The notes beneath the pieces are model-generated. The model saw only the letters and a list, made by a program, of their open reading frames with translations, made no database searches and was not told where the DNA came from. A stretch of 64,000 nt of DNA from Treponema sp. (GTDB lineage Bacteria > Spirochaetota > Spirochaetia > Treponematales > Treponemataceae), in assembly GCA_024402475.1 (NCBI GenBank), contig JAKSTQ010000001.1, forward strand, positions 62,001-126,000. The letters are read 5' to 3'. A program made the translations under genes and the position numbers. Shown in pieces: positions 24,522 through 33,312 of this stretch; position 1 is the stretch's first letter, and the number at the start of each line of letters is the position of its first letter.

Positions 24522-26516
24522 ATGAAAATTTTTAAGCGCTTAATCACAATTTTTTCAATATTTTTACTGACAGCTCCTTTATTCGCATCTAAAAAAGATG
24601 ATCTTTACAAAGCTGTTACAAACAATAACCTTGCAGAAGTTAAAAAAATTCTTGTTACTAACTCATTCCTTGTAACAGGAACTTTTGATGCAGATAAAAA
24701 TACCATTCTTATGATTGCGGCAAAATGCGGCTGCAGTCTTGATATGTTCAATGTGCTTATTGATGCGGGAACTGATGTTGATACAACAAATAAACTTGGT
24801 CAGACAGCCCTTATGTTTGCATGTGAAGCAGGTTGTGACGAATCAGTTATCGTAAAACTTATTACAAATGATTCAATTTCAAAGAGTGCTTACAAAAAAC
24901 GCATTCTCAAAAAGGATAAAAAAGGAAAGACAGCTTTTGATTATGCCGCAGAGCATCAGGCAGTTGTTTCTTATCTTGAAAAATATACTCCAAACCCAAA
25001 TCCTGCAGCCTCTAACATTACTGTTGCGGCATCTGTAAGCCATCCAGAAGAACAGCCTGCAGTTACTACCCCTGCTCCAGTCCAGGATGCACCAAAAGAA
25101 GTTAAAGATGTAATTGGAGAAATTTCTAAAACAGTTACTCAGTCTGTAATGACAGCATCTGCTCAAAAACTTTCAGCAGACAAAGCAAAAGAAGAAGAAC
25201 TTGAAGCACTTAAAACTGCTCAGGAAAATGCTAAACTCGAAAAAGCAAGAAAAGCAGAAGAAGCAAAAGCTGCAAAACTTGAAGCAAAGAAAAAGGCAGA
25301 AGAAGAAGCTCTTGCAAAGAAAAAAGCAAAAGAAGAAGAACGCCTTGCAAAAAAGAATCTTGCTGACAAAGCAAAAGAAGATAAAGAAGCACAGGCTCTC
25401 CTTCTGGCAGAAGAACGTGCAAAAGCAGAAGCTGCAAAACGTTTAGCCGCAGAAGAAGCAGAACGCGAAACTTTGCGCCTTGCAGAAGAAAAGCGTATTG
25501 CTGACGAAAAGGCAAAAGCTGCTGACCTTGAAAAAGCCCGTCTTGCAGAAGAAAAACGCATTGCTGACGAAAAGGCAAAAGACGCAGAACTTGAAAAAGC
25601 TCGTCTTGCAGAAGAAAAACGCATTGCTGACGAAAAGGCAAAAGCCGCTGAACTTGAAATAGCCCGTCTTGCAGAAGAAAAACGTCTTGCTGACGAAAAG
25701 GCAAAAGCTGCTGAACTTGAAAAAGCAAAAACTGCTGCATCAGCTAAAGAAAGTGCTCCTTCAAAAGAAATTACAATTGTATCAGACACTTCAATTCCTG
25801 TTACAGGCAGTTATAACAAACGCACTGAATATCTTTACGATGAAGTTGAAGAATCACAGGATTCACTTGCAGAACTTAAAAATACAGAAGTACAGCTTAT
25901 TAAAAATCCTGACCTGAGAGATTCACAGGGCCGCACACGCCTTATGAACTGTATCTTTAATGACGATGTAAAAACTGCATACATTATGTGTAAGTCGGGC
26001 GCTGATGTAAATGCAAAAGATCCTCAGGGATATTCATGCATCATGCTCTGTCTGCGTTATTCAAAAAATCCGCAGATGCTCCAGCTGCTTCTGGACAACA
26101 ATGCGGACCTTCTTGCTAAAGACAATTTCGGCATTTCCACAATTTCTATTGCAGCTGCGTTCTGTCAGAATAAAGATGTTCTTTCAGTTTACCTTGCTGC
26201 AGCAGACAAGGCTGGAATCAGCATTTACACAGGATTCATTACAGCTCTCAAAGAAGCCCGTGAACTTGAAATCATCAATGAGTTCATGCCATATGTTAAG
26301 AAAATCAACGCCCTTTACAATGGTAAAACACCATTAATGTATGCAGCTTCTAACTATCAGGACACAAAAGTTTTGAAGATGCTCCTTGAAAAAGGTTCTG
26401 ATCCTAACATTATCAGTTCAGAAAAGAAGAACGCATTCTCTTACGCAAAAGAAAATCCAAAACTGGTTCATGACGGAATTTACTGGTCATTGAATGTAAG
26501 TCAGGTGATTAAATAA
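24522..26516 (+). CDS. Exported ankyrin-repeat protein with long Lys/Ala/Glu coiled coil
   Basis: 664 residues from the ATG at 24522 (an upstream GTG at 24459 would put an odd hydrophobic stretch before the signal peptide MKIFKRLITIFSIFLLTAPLFA). Three ankyrin units (about 25-145) come first, then a Pro/Ala/Val linker. A TolA-like charged coiled coil of about 200 residues follows, with four 21-residue repeats (RLAEEKRIADEKAKAAELEKA type), and then a second ankyrin block (about 460-660). Likely periplasmic, binding partners through the ankyrin ends. No ribosome site; TATAAT ends 7 bp before the ATG. The stop directly abuts rsmD. Confidence 0.87.
   Translation: MKIFKRLITIFSIFLLTAPLFASKKDDLYKAVTNNNLAEVKKILVTNSFLVTGTFDADKNTILMIAAKCGCSLDMFNVLIDAGTDVDTTNKLGQTALMFACEAGCDESVIVKLITNDSISKSAYKKRILKKDKKGKTAFDYAAEHQAVVSYLEKYTPNPNPAASNITVAASVSHPEEQPAVTTPAPVQDAPKEVKDVIGEISKTVTQSVMTASAQKLSADKAKEEELEALKTAQENAKLEKARKAEEAKAAKLEAKKKAEEEALAKKKAKEEERLAKKNLADKAKEDKEAQALLLAEERAKAEAAKRLAAEEAERETLRLAEEKRIADEKAKAADLEKARLAEEKRIADEKAKDAELEKARLAEEKRIADEKAKAAELEIARLAEEKRLADEKAKAAELEKAKTAASAKESAPSKEITIVSDTSIPVTGSYNKRTEYLYDEVEESQDSLAELKNTEVQLIKNPDLRDSQGRTRLMNCIFNDDVKTAYIMCKSGADVNAKDPQGYSCIMLCLRYSKNPQMLQLLLDNNADLLAKDNFGISTISIAAAFCQNKDVLSVYLAAADKAGISIYTGFITALKEARELEIINEFMPYVKKINALYNGKTPLMYAASNYQDTKVLKMLLEKGSDPNIISSEKKNAFSYAKENPKLVHDGIYWSLNVSQVIK
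25476..25727 (+). repeat. Four 63-bp in-frame tandem repeats
   Basis: Units at 25476, 25539, 25602 and 25665, each coding a 21-residue heptad-type coiled-coil unit with few substitutions. Prone to copy-number change. Confidence 0.85.
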
Positions 26517-27062
26517 ATGCGTATCACAGGCGGTAAACTTAAAGGAAGAGTAATTCAGTGTCCGGATGGTGTTATCAGACCGGCTATGGACAGAATGCGT
26601 GAATCAGTTTTTGCGATTCTTGGCGATTTAAGTGAAAAATCTTTTCTTGACTTATTTTCAGGTTCTGGAACTATTGCAATTGAAGCAGCTTCCAGAGGCG
26701 CTTCTCATGTAGAACTTTGTGAAAAAGACAGAATTAAGGTAAAAACTGTACTGAACAATGTCAGCATCACAGAAAAAGAAATCGGAACAAAAATTTCCTG
26801 CCATTTTATGGCCGTTGAACTTTTTTTAATGCGCTGTAAAGGTCAGTTCGACTACATTTTCTTTGATCCTCCATTTCCATATAAATTTCATGAGGATCTT
26901 GTCCGCCAGGCAGGAGAAAGAAAGCTCTTAAAGGAAGGCGGAATGATTATGGTTCACCGTCCGGAAGAACATTTCATGCCTGATGAAATCGGTAACCTTT
27001 ACCGCAAGGACCAGAGAATTTACGGCCGCTCAATTGTAGATTTTTACACATGGAAACAATAA
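26517..27062 (+). CDS. rsmD: 16S rRNA (guanine-N2)-methyltransferase RsmD
   Basis: 181 residues. Methylates G966 of 16S rRNA using SAM. Motifs: MRITGGKLKGR at the N terminus, RPAMDRMRESVFAIL, SAM-binding FLDLFSGSGTIAIEAASRGA (about 43-62) and catalytic DPPFPYK (about 119-125). Starts on the base after the ankyrin gene's stop, so it is coupled to it. A short homology-free gap follows. Confidence 0.95.
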   Translation: MRITGGKLKGRVIQCPDGVIRPAMDRMRESVFAILGDLSEKSFLDLFSGSGTIAIEAASRGASHVELCEKDRIKVKTVLNNVSITEKEIGTKISCHFMAVELFLMRCKGQFDYIFFDPPFPYKFHEDLVRQAGERKLLKEGGMIMVHRPEEHFMPDEIGNLYRKDQRIYGRSIVDFYTWKQ

Positions 27063-27143
27063 TTCCCTTGACTTTTTTGACTTTTATGATAAAGTTAAAG
27101 TTAAGTTAAATTAACCAGATAAAAAGTGGGAATTCTTAAGATT

Positions 27144-27482
27144 ATGAATAAAGATCTTAAATCCCTGATGGAAGAAAAAGAAATTCCAGAAGGATTTATA
27201 AAAGTTACTGACCAGCCTGTTACTACACTGTCTTCAGAACAAAAAGTTATTCTCAATCGCAAAGGCAATGTCCTTTTTAATGAAGGTGACATTGAAAGTG
27301 CCCGCCGCATATTCATAACAACAGGTTATTCTGACGGACTTACAAGAGTCGGAGATAAATATTCCGAAAAAAATCAGGAATTAAAGGCATTAAAGCTTTA
27401 TTTACTGGCTCACAATAACCGTAAAGCAGAACCAATTTATGATAAAATTGCAGGAACTATTTCAGCGCTTTTAAAAGACTAA
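27144..27482 (+). CDS. Small conserved-type protein of unknown function
   Basis: 112 residues from the ATG at 27144 (an in-frame GTG at 27126 would add six residues). It is soluble and helical, with DIESARRIFITTGYSDGL and ELKALKLYLLAHNNRKAEPIYDKI suggesting one or two TPR-like helical pairs. A promoter-like TTGACT-16-TAAAGT lies at 27068-27095. The larger TPR gene follows 40 bp later, so the two may work together. No family identified. Confidence 0.75.
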   Translation: MNKDLKSLMEEKEIPEGFIKVTDQPVTTLSSEQKVILNRKGNVLFNEGDIESARRIFITTGYSDGLTRVGDKYSEKNQELKALKLYLLAHNNRKAEPIYDKIAGTISALLKD

Positions 27483-27522
27483 TATTAATAACATTACAAA
27501 ATATCGCGGGAGTTAAAAAACT

Positions 27523-28689
27523 ATGGACGAAATCCTTGACACAAATGCTGCAGTTGAACCTGATTTCATGGACGCATCTAAAGAACTTGAAGCACAGTCA
27601 ACCAACAATGAAATTTCTGAACTTTCAAAAAAAGGATATCAGCTTTTAAAAGAAAACAAGATAGAAGAAGCCAAAGAACAGTTCGAAAAAACACTTGTAA
27701 TTGAAAATAACAACAATTACGCACTTGTTGGTCTTGGTGATGCAGAAAGAAAGCTTTACCACTACAATGATGCAATCAATTATTATTCAAAATGTCTTTC
27801 ATTTCATCCTGGTAATAACTATGCCCTTTTTGGTCTTGCAGACTGTTATAAGGCTTTGAATCAGTATCATAAAGCAATTGCAATCTGGGAACAGTATCTT
27901 ATTCACGACGACAGAAACATTACAGTTCTTACACGAGTTGCAGATGCTTACAGAAAAATCAAAGACTTCAAGAAATCAAAACAGCTTTATCTTAAAGTTC
28001 TTGATATGGAAGAAAACAATCCGTATGCACTTATCGGGCTTGGACATCTTCATTACGACTTTAAAGAATACCGCGATGCACTTTATTACTGGACAAAAAT
28101 GCTGGACATTAATCCAAATGAAGTTGATATTCGTGTCCTTACTTCAATCGGTAACTGCCACAGAAAGCTCAAGTCTTTTGATCAGGGTGTTCCATTCTTT
28201 GAACGCGCACTTGAATATGATTCAAAGAACTTCTATGCCCTCTTTGGACTTGCAGACTGTTACCGCGGTATGAACCAGCAGTTCCGTTCTGTTGAATACT
28301 GGAATAAAATCCTTGAAATCGATCCTAACAATAAAGTAATTCTTACTCGTGCCGGAGATGCATTCAGAAATACAGGCGATTATAAAACTGCATCTGAATA
28401 CTACAACAAGGCAATGAACATTGACTTTGATATCTATGCAGCCCTTGGACTTGCACTTATCTGTAAAGGTGAAGGCCGCTACGAAGAAAGTGTTGAACGT
28501 CTTGATGCACTTATCAGAAACGATCCGAAGAATTACAGACTTTATATCGACCTTGCAGACAGCTTTATCAAAATGAGCCAGCGCCAGAAAGCAATTGAAA
28601 CCCTCGAAAGCTTCCAGCGCCTTGGTATCAGAAGTCAGGCTGTAAATGAAGCGCTTGATAAAGTTAAAAACAATCAGAGTCTTTCATAA
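27523..28689 (+). CDS. Cytoplasmic TPR protein
   Basis: 388 residues with no signal peptide or membrane segment. About nine TPR units run from residue 30 to 370; several share an unusual NNYALFGLADCYK/NxYALIGLGHLHYD consensus at 34-residue spacing. Ribosome site GGGAG 9 bp before the ATG. Its stop abuts the rlmN start, so the pair is coupled. Partner unknown. Confidence 0.9.
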   Translation: MDEILDTNAAVEPDFMDASKELEAQSTNNEISELSKKGYQLLKENKIEEAKEQFEKTLVIENNNNYALVGLGDAERKLYHYNDAINYYSKCLSFHPGNNYALFGLADCYKALNQYHKAIAIWEQYLIHDDRNITVLTRVADAYRKIKDFKKSKQLYLKVLDMEENNPYALIGLGHLHYDFKEYRDALYYWTKMLDINPNEVDIRVLTSIGNCHRKLKSFDQGVPFFERALEYDSKNFYALFGLADCYRGMNQQFRSVEYWNKILEIDPNNKVILTRAGDAFRNTGDYKTASEYYNKAMNIDFDIYAALGLALICKGEGRYEESVERLDALIRNDPKNYRLYIDLADSFIKMSQRQKAIETLESFQRLGIRSQAVNEALDKVKNNQSLS

Positions 28690-29709
28690 ATGAATAAAAT
28701 AGTTCTATCAGGCCTCTTACCCGCAGAAATTGCTGAAAGCCTTGAATTAAAGCAGGCTTTCAGAGCAAAACAAATTTTTTCATGGATTGCAAAACACGCA
28801 GTATCTTTTGACCAGATGACAAATTTGAGTCTTGATATGCGCAAAGAACTGGAAGAAAAGGCCGTAATTTACAGTTCTACTGTGAATCAGGCATTGCACG
28901 ACCCTGACGGAACCATCAAACTCCAGATTCGTCTTAGCGACGGACTTTTTGTAGAAACAGTTCTCCTGACTGATAAAGCAGGAAGAAAAACTGCCTGCGT
29001 TTCATGCCAGGCTGGCTGTCCAATGAAATGTGCATTCTGCCAGACAGGAACTTTAGGTCTTGCCCGTAACCTTACCGCAGGCGAAATCGTAGAAGAATTC
29101 CTTTACCTTGAACAGGAAGCAGGAACTTTGGATAACATCGTCTTTATGGGTATGGGTGAACCAATGCTTAACCTTGAAGGAATCCGTAAAGCAATTACAA
29201 TCCTTGCAGACAAAGACGGCCGAAACCTTTCTACACGCAGAATTACTTTAAGTACCTGCGGTCTTATTAAGGGAATTTATGACCTGGCAGATAACGGCCC
29301 GAAAATCCGTCTTGCAGTATCCCTTACAACAGCGGATCCTGAACTTAGAACAAGCCTCATGCCGGTTAATGCTTCAAATCCTTTAAGCAAGCTTAGAACC
29401 GCAATTGATTACTACGCAAAGAAAACCGGTAACCGCGTAACCCTTGAAGCTGCCCTTCTCCATAACCAGAATACTTCTGACGAAAGTGCACGCAGAATGA
29501 TCAATTTTGCCCGTGGAATCGATGTAAACATCAATCTTATTCCATGGAACCCGATTGATACACTTCCATTTGAAGAACCTACCGTTAATGAATGCAAGAC
29601 TTTCATCAATAAGCTGGAAGAAGCCGGACTTAACGTTACTTTACGAACCCGTCGTGGCCGAACCATAAAGGGAGCCTGCGGACAGCTTGGCAGCACAGAA
29701 AAAAATTAA
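28690..29709 (+). CDS. rlmN: Dual-specificity 23S rRNA/tRNA adenine-C2 methyltransferase RlmN
   Basis: 339 residues, radical SAM enzyme that methylates C2 of A2503 in 23S rRNA and A37 of some tRNAs. The 4Fe-4S site is CPMKCAFC (about residues 113-120, C-x3-C-x2-C), with VSCQAGC just before it and GMGEPMLN (about 155) and SLTTADPELR further on. The C-terminal Cys of the family's mechanism is seen in KGACGQL. Begins immediately after the TPR gene stop. Confidence 0.96.
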   Translation: MNKIVLSGLLPAEIAESLELKQAFRAKQIFSWIAKHAVSFDQMTNLSLDMRKELEEKAVIYSSTVNQALHDPDGTIKLQIRLSDGLFVETVLLTDKAGRKTACVSCQAGCPMKCAFCQTGTLGLARNLTAGEIVEEFLYLEQEAGTLDNIVFMGMGEPMLNLEGIRKAITILADKDGRNLSTRRITLSTCGLIKGIYDLADNGPKIRLAVSLTTADPELRTSLMPVNASNPLSKLRTAIDYYAKKTGNRVTLEAALLHNQNTSDESARRMINFARGIDVNINLIPWNPIDTLPFEEPTVNECKTFINKLEEAGLNVTLRTRRGRTIKGACGQLGSTEKN

Positions 29710-29739
29710 ATTTATCAGTATTTTTTAATAATTCTTTAC

Positions 29740-29769
29740 TTGAAAAAAAACTCATATGTATACTATAAT
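29740..29769 (+). promoter_or_regulatory. Predicted promoter of the HMA-like gene
   Basis: TTGAAA (29740-29745), 18 bp, TATAAT (29764-29769), about 31 bp before the ATG, which has a GGGAG ribosome site. Confidence 0.6.
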
Positions 29770-29800
29770 AGATTTATATTGCCATTTTGGGAGAAATTAA

Positions 29801-30010
29801 ATGGAAAAGAAAATCTATGTAGCCGGAATGTTTGACGACGACACAGCAAATTCTGTAGGATCAGCTGTAAATGCAGTTGCAGGTGTATCAGCTTGTACAG
29901 CCAATGCAGCTAAAGCTCAGGTTCTGGTAACTTTTGACGAGAGTGTTGCAGGAATTGAATCAGCTATTAATGCCGCTATTGAAGCAAGCGGTGTTCAGGT
30001 TCTCGGATAA
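29801..30010 (+). CDS. HMA-like (ferredoxin-fold) mini-protein without the metal-binding CxxC
   Basis: 69 residues with the length and beta-alpha-beta-beta-alpha-beta pattern of heavy-metal-associated domains (VAGMFDDDTANSVGSAVNAVAGV...VLVTFDESVAGIESAINAAIEASG). The metal loop, where GMxCxxC is expected, reads GMFDDDT, and only one Cys (residue 32) remains. It cannot bind copper or zinc in the usual way. It has its own promoter and terminator, suggesting a deliberately expressed small protein. Role unknown. Confidence 0.8.
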   Translation: MEKKIYVAGMFDDDTANSVGSAVNAVAGVSACTANAAKAQVLVTFDESVAGIESAINAAIEASGVQVLG

Positions 30011-30030
30011 TTCCATATTTTGTATAGAAA

Positions 30031-30066
30031 AGAGCATGCACACTATTACGGTGCATGCTTTTTTTA
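30031..30066 (+). terminator. Rho-independent terminator after the HMA-like gene
   Basis: 9-bp stem AGCATGCAC/GTGCATGCT (30033-30041 with 30051-30059) and a T run. Confidence 0.9.
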
Positions 30067-30075
30067 TTTTTGATA

Positions 30076-30104
30076 TTGACTTTAGATTTAATATGATTTA
30101 ATAT
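30076..30104 (+). promoter_or_regulatory. Predicted promoter of leuCD
   Basis: TTGACT (30076-30081), 17 bp, TAATAT (30099-30104); about 30 bp leader with an AGAGG ribosome site. Confidence 0.55.
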
Positions 30105-30141
30105 TTTTAATTATACTTAATTTTATTTTAAGAGGTTCGTT

Positions 30142-31425
30142 ATGGGAAAGACCATCGCACAGAAAATTTTTGAATCACACCTGGTTGAAAAACCATTTGC
30201 AGATACATACGTACTTAAACTCGACAGAGTATTCTGCCATGAAATCACAACTCCTATTGCTATTACTGACCTTGTAGAACGCGGCAAAGACCGTGTATTT
30301 GACTGCACAAAAATCAAAGCAGTTATTGACCACGTAACTCCTGCTAAAGACAGTAAAACAGCAACACAGGAAAAAATCCTTCGTGACTGGGCATGCCGCA
30401 ACCAGATCAAAGACTTCTTTGACATCGGTGCAAACGGTGTATGTCATGCAATCTTCCCTGAAAAAGGATATGTTCGTCCTGGTTACACAGTAATCATGGG
30501 TGACAGCCATACATGTACACACGGTGCATTCGGTGCATTTGCTGCAGGTGTTGGTACAACTGACCTTGAAGTTGGTATTCTTAAGGGTGTATGTTCATTC
30601 AAGGAACCTAAATCAATCAAATTCGTTCTTAACGGAAAACTTAAGGACGGCGTTTATGCAAAAGATGTTATCCTCTACCTCATCAGCAAAATCGGTGTAA
30701 ACGGTGCTACAAACTGTGTAGTTGAATTTACAGGTCCAGTTGTTGATAACTTTGGTATGGAAGAAAGAATGACTATCTGTAACATGGCTGTAGAAGCTGG
30801 TGCTACAAGCGGTATCTGTTTCCCTGATGAAAAAACAGTTGATTACCTCTGGGAATTCATTCAGGACGAATTCAAAACTAAGGAAGAAGCAGTTGCAGCA
30901 TACTCTCAGTTCAGAAGTGATGCAGATGCTGTATACGAAAAAGTTATTGAACTTGATCTTTCTAACCTTGAACCACTTGCAACATTCGGTTACAAACCAG
31001 ATCAGGTTAAAACAATCAAAGAACTTGAAGGAACAAAAATTAACCAGATTTATATCGGAAGCTGTACAAACGGTCGTATTTCTGACCTTAGAATTGCAGC
31101 AGAAGTTCTTAAAGGAAAACACATTGCACCAGGCGTTCGCGGTATCGTAAGCCCTGCTACTCCTAAAATTTATAAAATGGCATTGCAGGAAGGTATCATT
31201 GATATTTTCATGGATGCAGGTTTCTGTGTAACAAACCCAACATGTGGTGCATGTCTTGGTATGTCAAACGGTGTTCTTGCAGAAGGTGAAGTATGTGCCT
31301 CTACCACAAACCGCAACTTTAATGGTAGAATGGGAAAAGGTGGTATGGTACATTTGATGAGTCCTGCTTCTGCTGCGGCAACAGCAATCGCCGGAACAAT
31401 TACTAATTCACCTTTGTACAAATAA
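30142..31425 (+). CDS. leuC: 3-isopropylmalate dehydratase-type (aconitase family) large subunit
   Basis: 427 residues, the shorter archaeal-like/type-2 LeuC form. Isomerises 2- to 3-isopropylmalate, or homologous acids, with a 4Fe-4S cluster held by the Cys in GSCTNGR (about 311) and the two in NPTCGACLG (about 371-374). MGDSHTCTHGAFGAFAAGVGTT and NRNFNGRMG are conserved active-site segments. leuD follows at 21 bp. No leuA or leuB is in the window, so the exact substrate (isopropylmalate, homoaconitate or citramalate-derived) is open. Confidence 0.92.
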   Translation: MGKTIAQKIFESHLVEKPFADTYVLKLDRVFCHEITTPIAITDLVERGKDRVFDCTKIKAVIDHVTPAKDSKTATQEKILRDWACRNQIKDFFDIGANGVCHAIFPEKGYVRPGYTVIMGDSHTCTHGAFGAFAAGVGTTDLEVGILKGVCSFKEPKSIKFVLNGKLKDGVYAKDVILYLISKIGVNGATNCVVEFTGPVVDNFGMEERMTICNMAVEAGATSGICFPDEKTVDYLWEFIQDEFKTKEEAVAAYSQFRSDADAVYEKVIELDLSNLEPLATFGYKPDQVKTIKELEGTKINQIYIGSCTNGRISDLRIAAEVLKGKHIAPGVRGIVSPATPKIYKMALQEGIIDIFMDAGFCVTNPTCGACLGMSNGVLAEGEVCASTTNRNFNGRMGKGGMVHLMSPASAAATAIAGTITNSPLYK

Positions 31426-31446
31426 TAAGAAAGTGAGGAAAAGAAA

Positions 31447-31980
31447 ATGAAACAATTCGGTGGTAACGTTCTTTTTTTGGATCGCTCTGATATCAATACA
31501 GACGAAATTATTCCTGCAAAATATCTAACAGAAAATTCAAAACAGGCTCTTGCTCCTTATCTTCTTGAAGATCTTAAGCTTGACGGTTTTAATTCAAAAA
31601 CAGATATTCCTGGAAAAAAAGTAATCATTACAAGAGATAACTTTGGTTGTGGTTCTTCTCGTGAACACGCTCCATGGGCTCTTGAAGTAAATGGAATCTA
31701 CGTTGTAGTTGCAACAAACTTTGCACGCATCTTCCGCCAGAACATGTACAACTGTGGTATGCTGGCAATCGAACTGGACAAAAAATCTATCGAAGATATG
31801 TTCCACACATTTGCAGATAAAGACACAGAATGCAAAATCGTAATTAACGATGATGATACTGCAAAAGTTAAGCTCATTGCAGGAAGTCTTTCAAAAAGCT
31901 ACCCTTTCAAGCTCGAAGGTTTTGAAAAAGCATTGATCGAAAATGAAGGCTGGATCGGTTACGCCGATTCTAAATACTAA
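31447..31980 (+). CDS. leuD: 3-isopropylmalate dehydratase-type small subunit
   Basis: 177 residues. The small (swivel) subunit pairs with LeuC. NTDEIIPAKYLTE (about 16-30) is the substrate-recognition loop, and CGSSREHAPWAL (about 65-76) carries the conserved Ser/Arg. The loop residues after YL select the substrate side chain in this family; YLTE is not one I can assign to a known substrate. Ribosome site GAGG. Confidence 0.92.
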   Translation: MKQFGGNVLFLDRSDINTDEIIPAKYLTENSKQALAPYLLEDLKLDGFNSKTDIPGKKVIITRDNFGCGSSREHAPWALEVNGIYVVVATNFARIFRQNMYNCGMLAIELDKKSIEDMFHTFADKDTECKIVINDDDTAKVKLIAGSLSKSYPFKLEGFEKALIENEGWIGYADSKY

Positions 31981-32003
31981 GGCTTAAACAGCCTTTTGAT
32001 TCC

Positions 32004-32037
32004 AAGGGTGAGGTAATTTAATCCTCACCCTTTTTTT
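32004..32037 (+). terminator. Rho-independent terminator after leuD
   Basis: 10-bp stem AAGGGTGAGG/CCTCACCCTT (32004-32013 with 32023-32032) and a T run. Confidence 0.9.
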
Positions 32038-32057
32038 ATTGTTTAGAGAATTTCTTT

Positions 32058-32747
32058 TTATTTCCAGGGCCTTACCTTATCGGTCCAGCCCTTTTCTTTC
32101 CAGTAATTTACATCCCTTGGATTCCAGCCGTTTTTCTGCAAAAGGTGCATCATAAAGAACATTGCTTTTGTCTTAAAGCCTGGCTTTACTTTTCCGTTCC
32201 TTTTAACGATTTTTTTTGCAAGAGAATCAGTTTTCTTTTCGATTTGTTTTTTCTTTTTTTCACTGATCCCTTCATAGCTTGTGGCACTTACGGCAATTCC
32301 ATATTTATAGATTTTTGCAACACCCCAGTACCATAGACTGTCTGCCATATCCTTAATTGTGGACTTCATTCCTGCCCCTGCAGCTGTTGAAATACATACG
32401 GCCTGTTTTGTAAACATTGAGGCTTCTGGGCTGTGAACAATCCAGCGATAAGCGTAATGGTCAAGGAGTGCTTTCATTGCTCCACTTACATGATAAGCGT
32501 AAACAGGGCTTGCAAAAATGAGTAAGTCTGCTTCATCAATAGCATTTGTAACGGGAGTTAATTTTTTATAATGCGGACATTTTGTTTCAGAGTCTATAAA
32601 ACAATTTGTACAGCCACAGCAGAATTCATCAAAATCCTTTGGAAGGAAAAATTCAGTAATCTCTCCTCCTGTTTTTTCTGCAAGCTTATGTGCAATATTA
32701 TATGTTGAACCTTTATGATTCTGACCGTGAATGATAGTAACTTTCAT
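32058..32747 (-). CDS. Flavodoxin-like NAD(P)H-dependent FMN oxidoreductase
   Basis: 229 residues. The N-terminal HGQNHKGSTYNIA is the FMN-phosphate loop of the iron-sulfur flavoprotein/NADPH-dependent FMN reductase family, and ASPVYAYHVSGAMKALLDH is its conserved middle segment. The Cys-rich FCCGCTNCFIDSETKCPHY (about 43-61) resembles the cluster-binding motif of iron-sulfur flavoproteins, so an Fe-S site is possible. The C-terminal 60 residues are basic. It begins 3 bp after the kinase-like gene and ends the yicC operon. Confidence 0.85.
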   Translation of the reverse strand: MKVTIIHGQNHKGSTYNIAHKLAEKTGGEITEFFLPKDFDEFCCGCTNCFIDSETKCPHYKKLTPVTNAIDEADLLIFASPVYAYHVSGAMKALLDHYAYRWIVHSPEASMFTKQAVCISTAAGAGMKSTIKDMADSLWYWGVAKIYKYGIAVSATSYEGISEKKKKQIEKKTDSLAKKIVKRNGKVKPGFKTKAMFFMMHLLQKNGWNPRDVNYWKEKGWTDKVRPWK

Positions 32748-32750
32748 AAT

Positions 32751-33299
32751 TTACACTTCTTCAACAAGTCCTTTTTCTTTAAGCTTGTTCAAAATGATTT
32801 CTACTATCTGTTCCGGATTGTTTGTCCCGGTATCGATTACAAGGTCAACAAAGTCATAATTATTGTTATCAATATCATAAAGGGTTTTGTAGCGGCGGGA
32901 ATCTTCGCTGTCACGCATCTGTGTAAACTTTTTGATTTCTTCAAGATCGCCGCCTTCGCGGTTTAAGATTCTTTTTGCACGGGTATCTTCGTCCAGTTTG
33001 AGATAAACCTTCAAGTCAGCTTCTTTAAGCATCCAGATTGCAAGGCGGCTTCCAAGTACACAAGATTCAGCGCGGGCAAGTTCAACCTGATGTGTATCTA
33101 CATATTTATCGTAATAGTCATCAGTTTTTGCATTTTCAATTACCTGGGCAAGAGTCAGGCCTTTTTCAGCAGCGAGCTGACGGAATGTATAGTTAATGAG
33201 AGTGATTCCAAGTTTTTGAGAAAGCAATGTACTTACTGTTGTGTTTCCGCAGCCGGATTTTCCGGAAATTGCGATTCTTACTTCTTTGTTTAATTTCAT
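32751..33299 (-). CDS. Cytidylate kinase-like P-loop protein
   Basis: 182 residues from the ATG at 33297-33299, which has an AGGAA ribosome site and avoids overlap with yicC (the frame extends to 33350). ISGKSGCGNTTVSTLLS (about 9-25) is a P-loop whose usual GK[ST] reads GNTT, the form found in the cytidylate kinase-like family. The lid region YLKLDEDTRAKRILNREGGDLEE and the YDIDNNNYDFVDLVIDT end fit that family. Function as an authentic CMP kinase is plausible but not shown; the substrate is uncertain. Confidence 0.8.
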   Translation of the reverse strand: MKLNKEVRIAISGKSGCGNTTVSTLLSQKLGITLINYTFRQLAAEKGLTLAQVIENAKTDDYYDKYVDTHQVELARAESCVLGSRLAIWMLKEADLKVYLKLDEDTRAKRILNREGGDLEEIKKFTQMRDSEDSRRYKTLYDIDNNNYDFVDLVIDTGTNNPEQIVEIILNKLKEKGLVEEV

Positions 33300-33312
33300 A
33301 TCAGTTCCTAAT

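Noticed and set aside
25220..25789. Minus-strand Ala/Ser/Phe-rich 189-codon frame
   Set aside because: Antisense shadow of the Lys/Glu/Ala coiled coil in the exported ankyrin protein.
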